From the NCBI GenBank assembly GCA_964019135.1, contig OZ025248.1, forward strand, positions 53,561,670 to 53,625,669: a stretch of DNA of 64,000 nucleotides. Direction: 5' to 3'. Under the pieces are notes generated by a model, which ran no database searches, was not told where the DNA came from, and saw only the letters and a program-made list of their open reading frames with translations. Position 1 is the first letter of the stretch, and every line of letters begins with the position of its first letter. Shown here piece by piece: positions 44,701-52,899 of the stretch. Source of the stretch: Arenicola marina (lineage: Eukaryota > Annelida > Polychaeta > Arenicolidae). A program made the translations under genes and the position numbers.

Positions 44701-47700
44701 CCCACATTGGCACACGTGTTTATTACACTGTCTACAAACCTAGCAGGGAGGGTGGGGGTTAGATACACACCCACATTGGCACACGTGTTTATTACACTGT
44801 CTACAAACCTATTAGGGAGATTGGGGGTTAGATAAACACCCACATTGGCACACGTGTTTATTACACTGTCTACAAACCTAGCAGGGAGGGTGGGGGTTAG
44901 ATACACACCCACATTGTTACACGTGTTTATTACACTGTCTACAAACCTATTAGGGAGATTGGGGGTTAGATACACACCCACATTGGCACACGTGTTTATT
45001 ACACTGTCTACAAACCTATTAGGGAGATTGGGGGTTAGATAAACACCCACATTGGCACACGTGTTTATTACACTGTCTACAAACCTAGCAGGGAGGGTGG
45101 GGGTTAGATAAACACCCACATTGGCACACGTGTTTATTACACTGTCTACAAACCTATTAGGGAGATTGGGGGTTAGATAAACACCCACATTGGCACACGT
45201 GTTTATTACACTGTCTACAAACCTATTAGGGAGATTGGGGGTTAGATACACACCCACATTGGTACACGTGTTTATTACACTGTCTACAAACCTAGCAGGG
45301 AGGGTGGGGGTTAGATACACACCCACATTGGTACACGTGTTTATTACACTGTCTACAAACCTAGCAGGGAGGGTGGGGGTTAGATAAACACCCACATTGG
45401 CACACGTGTTTATTACACTGTCTACAAACCTAGCAGGGAGATTGGGGGTTAGATAAACACCCACATTGGCACACGTGTTTATTACACTGTCTACAAACCT
45501 ATTAGGGAGATTGGGGGTTAGATAAACACCCACATTGGCACACGTGTTTATTACACTGTCTACAAACCTAGCAGGGAGGGTGGGGGTTAGATACACACCC
45601 ACATTGGTACACGTGTTTATTACACTGTCTACAAACCTATTAGGGAGATTGGGGGTTAGATAAACACCCACATTGGCACACGTGTTTATTACACTGTCTA
45701 CAAACCTAGCAGGGAGGGTGGGGGTTAGATAAACACCCACATTGGCACACGTGTTTATTACACTGTCTACAAACCTAGCAGGGAGGGTGGGGGTTAGATA
45801 CACACCCACATTGGCACACGTGTTTATTACACTGTCTACAAACCTAGCAGGGAGGGTGGGGGTTAGATAAACACCCACATTGGCACACGTGTTTATTACA
45901 CTGTCTACAAACCTATTAGGGAGATTGGGGGTTAGATAAACACCCACATTGGCACACGTGTTTATTACACTGTCTACAAACCTATTAGGGAGATTGGGGG
46001 TTAGATAAACACCCACATTGGCACACGTGTTTATTACACCGTCTACAAACCTATTAGGGAGATTGGGGGTTAGATAAACACCCACATTGGTACACGTGTT
46101 TATTACACTGTCTACAAACCTATTAGGGAGATTGGGGGTTAGATAAACACCCACATTGGCACACGTGTTTATTACACCGTCTACAAACCTATTAGGGAGA
46201 TTGGGGGTTAGATACACACCCACATTGGTACACGTGTTTATTACACTGTCTACAAACCTATTAGGGAGATTGGGGGTTAGATAAACACCCACATTGGCAC
46301 ACGTGTTTATTACACTGTCTACAAACCTAGCAGGGAGGGTGGGGGTTAGATAAACACCCACATTGGCACACGTGTTTATTACACTGTCTACAAACCTAGC
46401 AGGGAGGGTGGGGGTTAGATACACACCCACATTGGCACACGTGTTTATTACACTGTCTACAAACCTAGCAGGGAGGGTGGGGGTTAGATAAACACCCACA
46501 TTGGCACACGTGTTTATTACACTGTCTACAAACCTATTAGGGAGATTGGGGGTTAGATAAACACCCACATTGGCACACGTGTTTATTACACTGTCTACAA
46601 ACCTAGCAGGGAGGGTGGGGGTTAGATAAACACCCACATTGGCACACGTGTTTATTACACTGTCTACAAACCTATTAGGGAGATTGGGGGTTAGATAAAC
46701 ACCCACATTGGCACACGTGTTTATTACACTGTCTACAAACCTAGCAGGGAGGGTGGGGGTTAGATAAACACCCACATTGGCACACGTGTTTATTACACTG
46801 TCTACAAACCTATTAGGGAGATTGGGGGTTAGATACACACCCACATTGGCACACGTGTTTATTACACTGTCTACAAACCTAGCAGGGAGGGTGGGGGTTA
46901 GATAAACACCCACATTGGCACACGTGTTTATTACACTGTCTACAAACCTAGCAGGGAGGGTGGGGGTTAGATAAACACCCACATTGGCACACGTGTTTAT
47001 TACACTGTCTACAAACCTATTAGGGAGATTGGGGGTTAGATACACACCCACATTGGCACACGTGTTTATTACACTGTCTACAAACCTAGCAGGGAGGGTG
47101 GGGGTTAGATAAACACCCACATTGGCACACGTGTTTATTACACTGTCTACAAACCTAGCAGGGAGGGTGGGGGTTAGATACACACCCACATTGGCACACG
47201 TGTTTATTACACTGTCTACAAACCTATTAGGGAGATTGGGGGTTAGATACACACCCACATTGGCACACGTGTTTATTACACTGTCTACAAACCTAGCAGG
47301 GAGGGTGGGGGTTAGATAAACACCCACATTGGCACACGTGTTTATTACACTGTCTACAAACCTATTAGGGAGATTGGGGGTTAGATAAACACCCACATTG
47401 GCACACGTGTTTATTACACTGTCTACAAACCTAGCAGGGAGGGTGGGGGTTAGATAAACACCCACATTGGCACACGTGTTTATTACACTGTCTACAAACC
47501 TATTAGGGAGATTGGGGGTTAGATACACACCCACATTGGCACACGTGTTTATTACACTGTCTACAAACCTAGCAGGGAGGGTGGGGGTTAGATACACACC
47601 CACATTGGCACACGTGTTTATTACACTGTCTACAAACCTATTAGGGAGATTGGGGGTTAGATAAACACCCACATTGGCACACGTGTTTATTACACTGTCT

Positions 47701-50466
47701 ACAAACCTAGCAGGGAGGGTGGGGGTTAGATACACACCCACATTGGCACACGTGTTTATTACACTGTCTACAAACCTATTAGGGAGATTGGGGGTTAGAT
47801 AAACACCCACATTGGCACACGTGTTTATTACACTGTCTACAAACCTAGCAGGGAGGGTGGGGGTTAGATAAACACCCACATTGGTACACGTGTTTATTAC
47901 ACTGTCTACAAATCTATTAGGGAGATTGGGGGTTAGATAAACACCCACATTGGCACACGTGTTTATTACACTGTCTACAAACCTATTAGGGAGATTTGGG
48001 GTTAGATAAACACCCACATTGGCACACGTGTAATAACAGGGTGTAACCAAGCTTTGAAATAAAATCTCTGTGATGTGCAAACTATTTTTATTTATTTTGA
48101 TTAAATGTGTACAGGGTGCCAGAGCTAGTTTAGCAAAGTTCATTCCATGAGCAATGTACCCATAACCTTATTCCCAATATTCCCTGTTGTACGGAGAAAC
48201 AACTTTTCACAAGCACGTTCAGAAGTCAGCAAGCAGGCAGGAACTGTGGGAACACAGTGACTTAGAGCCGGCATGTTCACATTGTTGAAGGACCAAATAA
48301 ATTCGAAAGGGACATTCTAACACTGTTTATCATGGAATACTATACAATGTTTACCGAATGCAGTGGAGGATATATTTAGGGGATGGCTTAGTTAGTGGTT
48401 GGGATAGTATCAGGCCTTAAATGGAGCTTTTATTTAGTGGGTAGTATATTATTATTATGTAATATATTCTGTCATTTCTTGTGTTACCGACCTCTTCTCC
48501 ATGTCAAATAAGTATATTCTGTGTTGAGTTTAAATCCTAAAAGCCTGTAGGCTATCCGGAGAAAAGCCAATTTGTTCACCGGAGCAGAAGGTGGTGGCCG
48601 GCTTTATATCCCTGCGCGCCTGTTCGCTGTTCGGTATTCTGTGTGATGTCGACCGCGGCTCGCTAGGACGTCCGCGCGCGATATAAATAAACCGCGCAGT
48701 TTTATGTTGAAATTCTTGTTTTACTGACTAAAAGAGATATAAAACATCTTCAACTTAATTTTGAGATACTTTTAGTCCTGATTCTAAATTGTAAAAAATC
48801 TATGATGGCGCATGTAAGTAGGTTGCTTTAAATGGATGCTTCATTTAGTGACTGTTGCATTCAGTGGATTTTTCTTATTCTGACCATGTTTTATCTTATG
48901 TGTGACATATTGAGTGGATGTTTATATCGTGGATGACATATTGAGTGGATTTTTCTGTAAGCTAAGACGATGTTTTATTTTATGGATGATATACTGAATG
49001 GATGTCGAGTGGATGTTTTGGATGTTTTTGTCCAGTGTTAAATAATGATATATGTGTACAGTGTCATCGTCGAGTCCTGCATGTTGTCCTCACCGTTGCC
49101 TCTCCAGACGAAACAAACCTCGTTTGACTACTTCCCGCTGTACCGCGCCTTGGTGCTGACCAGTGAGGCCGGGGACAGAGCCGATCCCAAGATCAACGAC
49201 ATCCTTGACACCGTGCAGGCCATCCTCAGGCGGCAACGGAAGGAGGTAGGCCACCCCAGCCCATCTACCCAGACCTCCACCCAGCCCTCCACCCAGCTAG
49301 CCCTCTACCCAGCCCCTCCACCCCAAACCCTCCACCCAGCCCACCCCACAACCCCTTTACCCAGCCCCTCCACCCAACCCCTAACAGTCAGCCTCTCCAC
49401 CCAGCCCCTGCACCCAGCCCCTCCACCCAGCCCCCTATCCAGCCTCTCTACCCAGCCCCTCCACCCCAAACCCTCCACCCACTCCCCTCCCCCCAGCCCT
49501 CCACCCAGCCCCTCCATCCAGCCCCTCCCCCCAGCCCCTCTACCCAGCCCCTCCACCCAGCCCCTCCACCCAGCCCCACCACCCAACCCCTCTACCCAGT
49601 CCTTCCACCCAGCCCCACCATCCAGCCCCACCACCCAGTCCTTCCACCCAGTCCTTCCACCCAGCCCCATCACCCAACCCCACCACCAAGTCCCACCACC
49701 CAGCCCCACCACCCAGTCCTTCCACCCAGCCCCACCACCCAGCTCCACCACCCAGCCCCACCACCTAACCCCTCTACCCAGCCCCTCTTACCAGCCCCAC
49801 CACCCAGCCCCACCACCCAGCCCCTCCACCCAGCCTCTTACCAGCCCCTCAACCCAGTCCCTCCACCCAGCCCCACTACCCAGTCCTTCCACCCAGCCCC
49901 ACCACCCAGCCCCATCACCCAACCCCTCTACCCAGTCCTTCCACCCAGCCCCACCACCCAGCCCCGCCACCCAGTCCTTCCACCCAGTCCTTCCACCCAG
50001 CCCCATCAGCCAACCCCACCACCCAGTCCCACCACCCAGCCCCACCACCCAGTCCTTCCACCCAGCCCCACCACCCAGCCCCACCACCCAGCTCCACCAC
50101 CTAACCCCTCTACCCAGCCCCTCTTACCAGCCCCTCCACCCAGTCCCTCCACCCAGCCCTTCCAACCAGTTCTTCCACCCAGCCCTCTACCCAGCCCCTC
50201 CACCCAGCCCCACCACCCAACGCCTCTACCCCAGCCCCTCTACCCTAACCCCTCCACTCCAGTCCCTCCACCCAGCCCCACCACCCATCCCCTCTACCCC
50301 AACCTCTCCACTCCAGTCCCTCCACCCAGCCCCTCCACCCAGCCCTTCCATCTGTGACTCTTTACCGTCTTCATTACAGGAGAAAGAAATATACTACCAA
50401 AGAGAGTCTGCTCGGCATAAGGCGTGGATGACTAAACACCGTGCGGAACATGGCATCGATGGCTGA
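31058..50466 (+). CDS. Inositol 1,4,5-trisphosphate receptor-like channel, C-terminal 19 exons
   Basis: This is the 3' part of a ligand-gated intracellular (ER) calcium-release channel of the IP3 receptor family. I place the exons at 31058-31189, 33493-33642, 34133-34234, 34464-34547, 34778-34852, 35362-35464, 35707-35792, 36044-36157, 36371-36540, 36849-36980, 37371-37514, 39109-39151, 39997-40120, 40617-40801, 41081-41227, 42657-42734, 42940-43059, 49108-49245 and 50380-50466. They sum to 2214 nt with matching phases and no internal stop, ending in TGA. From memory of vertebrate ITPR sequences, the order and many residues match: the RIH-associated region, six membrane helices, the CFIC finger, HNMWxY and the acidic/basic tail. 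All introns are GT-AG except the one after exon 15 (GC-AG). The MIR and IP3-binding parts are missing because the gene is cut by the window. The pore loop is unusual. A pseudogene is unlikely given the intact frame. It may be a divergent ITPR-like paralogue, not the main receptor. Confidence 0.9.
31496..31597. mobile_element. Short inverted-repeat element (MITE-like) in intron 1
   Basis: The left end TCCCAACAAACACATAACG and the right end, read in reverse complement as TCCCAGCAAACACATAACA, are near-perfect inverted repeats of about 19 bp. The interior is built of AACGTTTT/TTAACGTTTTAAA-like short palindromic steps. Total size is about 100 bp with no coding capacity, so it is a non-autonomous foldback or MITE. 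I cannot assign a superfamily. Confidence 0.6.
32764..33301 (-). pseudogene. 3' remnant of a non-LTR retrotransposon (LINE) reverse transcriptase ORF
   Basis: Read on the minus strand, the distal part encodes ERVQTKFGKNVLKLPSQT, then VLGERGRYKIDVV, and after frame breaks VEDEYHFLLIFPLYQSMRHM. This order (ERVxxKFxKxVL, a GExGRxPL-like block, then EDExHFLLxCPxYxxLR) is typical of the C-terminal region of many LINE ORF2 proteins, after the RT domain. The RT core and endonuclease are absent. There are frame breaks and stops around 33050-33130, so it is a 5'-truncated dead copy. I cannot fix the clade from this part alone. Confidence 0.6.
36044..36540 (+). CDS. Receptor exons 8-9: linker before the membrane domain
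   Basis: Exon 8 (36044-36157) reads FFERRTKSIEIVKDDRLQRV, like the ITPR [20 protein letters not shown] block. Exon 9 (36371-36540) includes LREEVKDKVKLHIDRSSP and a WSYDVIEDIYYQRR stretch ending RNPLAASLIKGW. This corresponds to the ITPR LTKESKLRIYY and [21 protein letters not shown] region that leads into helix S1. Exon 9 ends in phase 2 and the Trp codon is completed by exon 10. The intron between them carries no repeat I can name. Confidence 0.85.
36849..40120 (+). CDS. Receptor exons 10-13: transmembrane helices S1-S4 region
   Basis: Exon 10 supplies the first hydrophobic helix (WNYLCVLLSLVINVLMVATW). Exon 11 supplies WYYYAFGLLAALHNVC and ALVFVTYVL, matching the ITPR FNVCNKIIFLMSFV helix, and ends at FNRGFR (ITPR FTRGYR). 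Exon 12 is only 43 nt (39109-39151) and encodes LQTNIICYRTLYYV, in the position of ITPR VEFLYHLLYLV. Exon 13 encodes LFVAFSGLGSAYWGYFFAFH and LLNIVFKNELLKKVILAVT, matching FDLVYREETLLNVIKSVT. The loop between the first two helices is much shorter than in vertebrate ITPRs. The acceptor of exon 12 was chosen because it is the only one that keeps the frame. Confidence 0.82.
37156..37350 (+). mobile_element. tRNA-derived SINE next to exon 11
   Basis: The head CCCTGGTGTAGTCGACACAG and ACTAGACCGCAGAGCAATAG matches the SINE at 42303, with an A-box-like TGGTGTAGTCG at 37164 and a B box GGTTCAAATCC at 37208-37218. The tail also matches that copy: TTGGCCCAGTGTATCACGTG corresponds to TTGGCCCGGTGTAGCCCCTG. 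It lies in gene orientation, and its tail ends about 20 bp before the exon 11 acceptor at 37370. It may therefore supply part of the branch-point or polypyrimidine region. Confidence 0.7.
37650..37860. mobile_element. Small inverted-repeat element carrying an internal 30-bp minisatellite
   Basis: The left end GGGCCCCAGAGGGGCT and the right end, read in reverse complement as GGGCCCCCGAGGGGGG, form inverted termini of about 15 bp. TATTA-like sequence lies on both outer sides and may be a target duplication. The interior holds about four copies of a 30-bp unit, AATCGACACGCGACATGGAC plus CTTTTCTTAA. The combination of short inverted termini around a core minisatellite suggests a non-autonomous element in the intron after exon 11. 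Confidence 0.55.
38215..38960 (+). pseudogene. Internally deleted LINE remnant in intron 11
   Basis: Fragments of a LINE ORF2 appear in order. First is a linker piece, SDFEKYRESKDIFKNTCKAK (around 38310-38395). Next is NTFWKKL (around 38429), then the RT start motif EWGKAVIIPLHKKG followed by DNYRGISL (38485-38575). Last, after a large gap that removes most of the RT core, is a C-terminal piece with RTCAFCNDTNHVPRENA and CPPYNELREKYL-like sequence (about 38655-38770). Each piece is in a different frame with stops between them. The order and content are clear, but the copy is old and cannot be active. Confidence 0.62.
39160..39830. repeat. ~20-bp minisatellite (GGGGCGATATTATGTTGTAA type) filling intron 12
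   Basis: About 30 units of a 19-21-bp repeat start within ten bases of the exon 12 donor at 39152. A higher-order period of about 61 bp (GGGGCGATATTATGTTGTTA, GGGGCGATATTATGTTGTAG, GGGGCCATATTGTGTTCCAA) recurs about four times between 39280 and 39520. Many units contain TTGTAAGGG, similar to the donor CGTAAGTGAG beside which the array begins. Confidence 0.9.
40147..40420. repeat. 33-bp minisatellite in intron 13
   Basis: About eight tandem units of ACATACCTCACTTTACATGG plus AGGGACACTGACA run through the intron between exons 13 and 14, beginning about 26 bp after the exon 13 donor. The first units are more diverged than the central ones. Confidence 0.9.
40617..41227 (+). CDS. Receptor exons 14-15: S5, pore loop and S6
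   Basis: Exon 14 encodes NGRSLAWTALLGIVVIYIFA (ITPR NGRSIILTAVLALILVYLFS), a short luminal segment with a YCGHLGEC cysteine pair, and the pore stretch CVVTVLRDGIVGDISG. Known ITPRs have CIVTVL, then HGLRSGGGVGD. Here the RSGGG part is absent. Exon 15 encodes the last helix, LITTIWLNMILGIIIDTF followed by SELRAKK, which matches the ITPR LNLIFGVIIDTFADLR gate region well. Exon 15 ends at AAG before GCAGGT, so the donor is GC. Splicing to exon 16 restores an ungapped match to the ITPR linker. Confidence 0.88.
41286..42302. repeat. Tandem array of a SINE (tRNA-like) head in the GC-AG intron 15
   Basis: About 18 units of 36-37 bp (CCTCCCTGGTGTAGTGGTTC, AAGCACTAGACCAGGGG) are followed by about six units of 53-54 bp that extend further into the tRNA-like part (GTTAGCGCACTAGACCGCAG, ATCAATAGGTCCTGGGG). 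The array runs directly into one complete SINE copy at 42303. Each unit keeps TGGTGTAGTGG or CGGTGTAGTGG, which fits the pol III A-box pattern TRGYNNANNNG, but not the B box. The array therefore seems to have arisen by stepwise tandem amplification of the SINE 5' end. Confidence 0.88.
42303..42465 (+). mobile_element. Complete tRNA-derived SINE copy
   Basis: The head CCTCCCTGGTGTAGTGGTTA carries an A box at 42313-42323. A perfect B box GGTTCGAAACC lies at 42357-42367, 33 bp after the A box, as in a tRNA. The flanking CCGGGCCCGG and tail (TTGGCCCGGTGTAGCCCCTG, then TTTAAAGCG) match the SINE at 37156. The head resembles Val- or Glu-type tRNA sequence (GTAGTGGTTA ... GGTTCGAAACCGGGC), but it does not fold as a full tRNA by eye, so I call it a SINE and not a tRNA gene. 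Confidence 0.75.
42657..50466 (+). CDS. Receptor exons 16-19: zinc-finger-like linker and cytosolic C-terminus
   Basis: Exon 16 carries IDMKTICFICSKEAYEFD and exon 17 carries GFGRHVADDHNMWDYMFF. Together they preserve the ITPR CFIC ... HxxxxHNMWxY element, a C2H2 finger that couples the pore to the cytosolic domain in known structures. Exon 18 (49108-49245) encodes a charged helix with KINDILDTVQAILRRQRKE, and exon 19 (50380-50466) ends in a short basic tail. The intron before exon 18 is about 6 kb because of the 69-bp minisatellite. The intron between exons 18 and 19 is a 1134-bp minisatellite without stops. The tail is shorter than the coiled-coil tail of vertebrate ITPRs. Confidence 0.85.
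43150..43393 (-). mobile_element. Second type of tRNA-derived SINE, minus strand, in intron 17
   Basis: On the minus strand the head reads GGGTTAGCTTAGTCGGTTAG then CTGGC, with an A box like TAGCTTAGTCGG. The B box GGTTCAAACCCC is at 43285-43296. The unrelated tail includes TGTGGCCATGTATGTGTGGT and GAGTAGGGGGTGACCGCGGG. It is not the same family as the 37156 and 42303 copies. Confidence 0.65.
43447..48031. repeat. 69-bp minisatellite, about 66 units, in intron 17
   Basis: The unit is ACACCCACATTGGCACACGT, GTTTATTACACTGTCTACAA, ACCTATTAGGGAGATTGGGG, GTTAGATAA. Two main variants differ by four linked bases (TATTAGGGAGATTGGGG against TAGCAGGGAGGGTGGGG). They alternate over long stretches, giving a 138-bp dimer period. 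Because 69 is divisible by three and the minus strand lacks stops, a 1573-codon frame crosses the array. It has a 23-residue period and no signal or conserved domain, so I treat it as a composition effect. The array sits antisense in a receptor intron. Confidence 0.95.
48032..49107. other. Right part of intron 17, no gene seen
   Basis: This is mostly unique sequence. A short CpG-rich patch with GCGCGCGATATAAATAAACC lies near 48674. A degenerate repeat of GACATATTGAGTGGATGTTT-like units lies between about 48840 and 49020. No conserved coding signal is seen before exon 18. Confidence 0.45.
49246..50379. repeat. Intron 18: C-rich minisatellite (CCACCCAGCCCCT type), stop-free and 3n long
   Basis: The intron is 1134 bp and is almost entirely a 12-15-bp repeat of CCCAGCCCCTCCAC, CCCAGCCCCACCAC and CCCAGTCCTTCCAC variants. 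It begins directly at the donor GTAGGC and ends about 30 bp before the acceptor at 50379. Each unit contains a pyrimidine run followed by CCAG, like a 3' splice site. The frame of exon 18 stays open through all 378 intron codons into exon 19, encoding PPSPSTQPLHPAP-like sequence. The other strand is G-rich, with repeated GGGG/GGG runs that could form quadruplexes. Confidence 0.92.
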
Positions 50467-50494
50467 ATTACGGGCGTACGTGTTGGCATGGCGA

Positions 50495-51210
50495 CATGTC
50501 GCAGTTTGTAAGCCACCTGTCGATGTTTGCTAACCACATGTCGCAGTCTGTAAGCCACCTGTCGCGGTTTGCTAACCACATGTCGCAGTCTGTAAGCCAC
50601 CTGTCGCGGTTTGTTGACCACGTGTCGCTGTTTGCTAACCACATGTCGCAGTTTGTTGACCACGTGTCGCTGTTTGCTAACCACATGTCGCAGTTTGTTG
50701 ACCACGTGTCGCTGTTTGCTAATCACGTGTCACTGTTTGCTAACCACGTGTCGTTGTTTGCTAACCACGTGTCGATGTTTGTTTACCACGTTTTACTGTT
50801 TGTTTACCACGTTTTACTGTTTGCTAACGTCACGTCTCGCTGTTTGTTGTCGCTGTTTGTTGTCGCTGTTTGCGAACCACGTGTCCCTGTTTGCTAAACG
50901 CGTGTCGCTGTTTGTTAACCACGTGTCGCTGTTTGCTAACCACGTGTCGTTGTTTGCTAACCACGTGTCGTTGTTTGCTAACCACGTGTCGATGTTTGTT
51001 TACCACGTTTTACTGTTTGCTAACGTCACGTGTCGCTGTTTGTTGTCGCTGTTTGCGAACCACGTGTCCATGTTTGCTAAACGCGTGTCGCTGTTTGTTA
51101 ACCACGTGTCGCTGTTTTCGAACGTCACGTGTCTGTTTGTAAACCCAGTGTCGCTGTTTGCTGACCACGTGTCGTTGTTTGCTAAGCACGTGTCGATGTT
51201 TGTTAACCGT
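50495..51210. repeat. 21-bp minisatellite with repeated CACGTG just after the receptor stop
   Basis: About 34 units of TTTGCTAACCACGTGTCGCTG begin 28 bp after the TGA. The early units carry CACATG or CACCTG and the later ones mostly CACGTG. I count about 17 CACGTG sites. The 21-bp length keeps a frame open (FANHVSL repeats), but nothing suggests that this frame is translated. The array probably lies in the 3' UTR or just downstream. Confidence 0.9.
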
Positions 51211-51290
51211 GGCGTGACGAATACGGTTCATTACCATACCCATATACATTAACATGGTTGCCAATGATGCTCTTGTAATACATAGTACGT

Positions 51291-51470
51291 GGATTGGTGT
51301 ACCAGATGACGTTGATTGGGGTACCAGGTGATGGTGTATCCAAGGTGTAGGATGGCTGGGCACATTGATTAAGGTACCAGGTAATGGTGTATCCAAGGTG
51401 TAGGAGGGTGGGTACATTGATTGGGGTACCAGGTGATGGTGTATCCAAGGTGTAGGGGGTGGGTACGTCG
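51291..51470. repeat. 52-bp tandem repeat, about 3.4 units
   Basis: Units of ATTGGGGTACCAGGTGATGG, TGTATCCAAGGTGTAGGAGG, GTGGGTACATTG follow one another. The first copy is partial and diverged. Confidence 0.8.
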
Positions 51471-51519
51471 ACTTGGATTCATGTGATGGGTAGGAGCTCT
51501 AGAAACTATTCTTTTATTC

Positions 51520-51855
51520 CAATCAATATATCTCTATTTAAATCTACAAACTATAATTTGTAATCATATAATGTATTGTTATAAAAGTTATTATTACATG
51601 TACTTACTTTGTTATGATATTTTTTGAGAATCCCTTACCAATGTACACCTTACGCCGTTACACGGTGTGAATGGTTTTTATGTTTTTTTGTTCTAAGCAG
51701 TTAACCAGGGTTCTAACACACATATTTAAATCTATTATATATAATTGATAATTATATAACGTGTTGTTTAAAACGTATTGCTTACTTTGTTATAATCTTA
51801 TTTTGCCAATTCCGTTACCAATATACCCGTTACACCGTGACCAGGTGTCGATGGT
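51520..51855. repeat. Diverged direct duplication of about 140 bp
   Basis: Two AT-rich stretches (about 51535-51680 and 51727-51855) share the same order: ATTTAAATCTA, AATCATATAATGTATTGTT (second copy AATTATATAACGTGTTGTT), TTACTTTGTTAT, TTACCAATGTACACC and a GTTACAC end with GTG...GATGGT. They were copied long ago and are now only moderately similar. The second copy leads straight into the 21-bp array at 51838. Confidence 0.6.
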
Positions 51856-52080
51856 ATTACGCCAGGTGTGGATAGTATTACGCCAGGTGTGTATGGTATT
51901 ACGCCAGGTGTAGATGACATTACGCCAGGTATAGATGACATTACCCCATGTGTGAATTGCGTAACGCCAGGTGTGGATGGTAATACGCCAGGTGTGAATT
52001 GCGTTACGCCAGGTGTCGATGGTATTATGCCAGGTGTCGATGGTATTACGCCAGGTGTGGATGGCATTATTGACGGTACT
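51838..52080. repeat. 21-bp minisatellite (ATTACGCCAGGTGTGGATGGT type)
   Basis: About 11-12 units of ATTACGCCAGGTGTGGATGG plus T run in tandem, with variants GTGTGAATTGC and ATAGATGAC. The last unit degrades near 52080. Confidence 0.88.
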
Positions 52081-52441
52081 AATGGGGTTACTAAAACACC
52101 AATATTGCATTTTGTTGGCATCTCCATCTTTATATGAAGAAATGTGAGTGGATGTAATTGAAAAGTTTAACTGATTGTATTTAAAGTACAATTTTACTTA
52201 CATGCCCCGAAAGCCACAATTTGACTATGTATTGCTGAATAAAAATAATCCTTTCTTTAGTTATGGTTTGTTGTCTGTTGATGTCGAAATGGCGCGTGAT
52301 ATATCACGATCGACTTGATGCTAGTATTCTGTGCTATAATGTGGGGCCGTGAGGTGTGGTGAAATTATCCGGCCAATATCTTGAGAAACTGACCAACCAT
52401 CAACTTATCTACCAACGGGAAGTATTTGGCACTTTCATTCA
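52081..52441. other. Unique stretch before the split 83-bp repeat
   Basis: This stretch contains an AATAAA at about 52240, which could serve as a poly(A) signal for the receptor transcript or mean nothing. Near 52385-52440, short open stretches run into an acceptor-like CTTTCATTCAG at 52441, followed by an open exon-like piece up to GAG/GTAAGT at 52512. I cannot assign this to a gene. Confidence 0.3.
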
Positions 52442-52453
52442 GGGACCGTGTGT

Positions 52454-52808
52454 CCTTCTGCCTGCCAGCCTTCTGTAACACTGGCCACACTGGTCCGATG
52501 TGGCGCCGAGAGGTAAGTCCTCTCTGTCCTCGCTAGCATTCTACCTGCCAGCCCTCTATAACGCTGGCCACACCGGTCCGATGTGGCGCCGAGAGGTAAG
52601 TCCTCTCTGTCCTCGCTAGCATTCTACCTGCCAGCCCTCTATAACACTGGCCACACCGGTCTGATGTGGCGCCGAGAGGTAAGTCCTCTCTGTCCTCGCT
52701 AGCATACTACCTGCCGGCCCTCTGTAACACTGGCCACACCGGTCCGATGTGGCGGCGAGAGGTAAGTCATCTCTGTCCTCGCTAGTATTCTACCTGCCAG
52801 CCCTCTGT
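52454..52808. repeat. 83-bp minisatellite, left part (split by the LINE)
   Basis: The units read CTACCTGCCAGCCCTCTGTA, ACACTGGCCACACCGGTCCG, ATGTGGCGCCGAGAGGTAAG, TCCTCTCTGTCCTCGCTAGCATT. About 4.3 units are present before the LINE poly(A) end at 52809. Each unit contains GAGAG/GTAAGT, a consensus 5' splice site, and CTGCCAG, an acceptor-like site 44 bp before it. Confidence 0.9.
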
Positions 52809-52899
52809 TGATTTTTTTTGATTTTTTTTTTTTTCCATAATTGTACAGCAAATAAATAGAGTTATATTGTTAAGAATATACAACTGTGCAAGATAGGGA

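Noticed and set aside
43422-48143. 1573-codon minus-strand frame as a real repetitive protein
   Set aside because: The unit is a multiple of three without stops, it lies in an intron of a clear plus-strand gene, and the flanking codons show no promoter, signal peptide or family match.
49305-50203. Gly/Trp-rich minus-strand frames
   Set aside because: They are the antisense of the C-rich minisatellite, with simple repeated codons only.
49045-50466. A single 473-codon proline-rich gene
   Set aside because: It is exon 18, intron 18 and exon 19 of the receptor read without splicing. The splice sites and family match support splicing, so I list retention only as a hypothesis.
50496-51252. Repeat frames such as FANHVSL and TTCRCL after the receptor stop
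   Set aside because: They are products of a 21-bp minisatellite that keeps all frames open, with no independent gene evidence.
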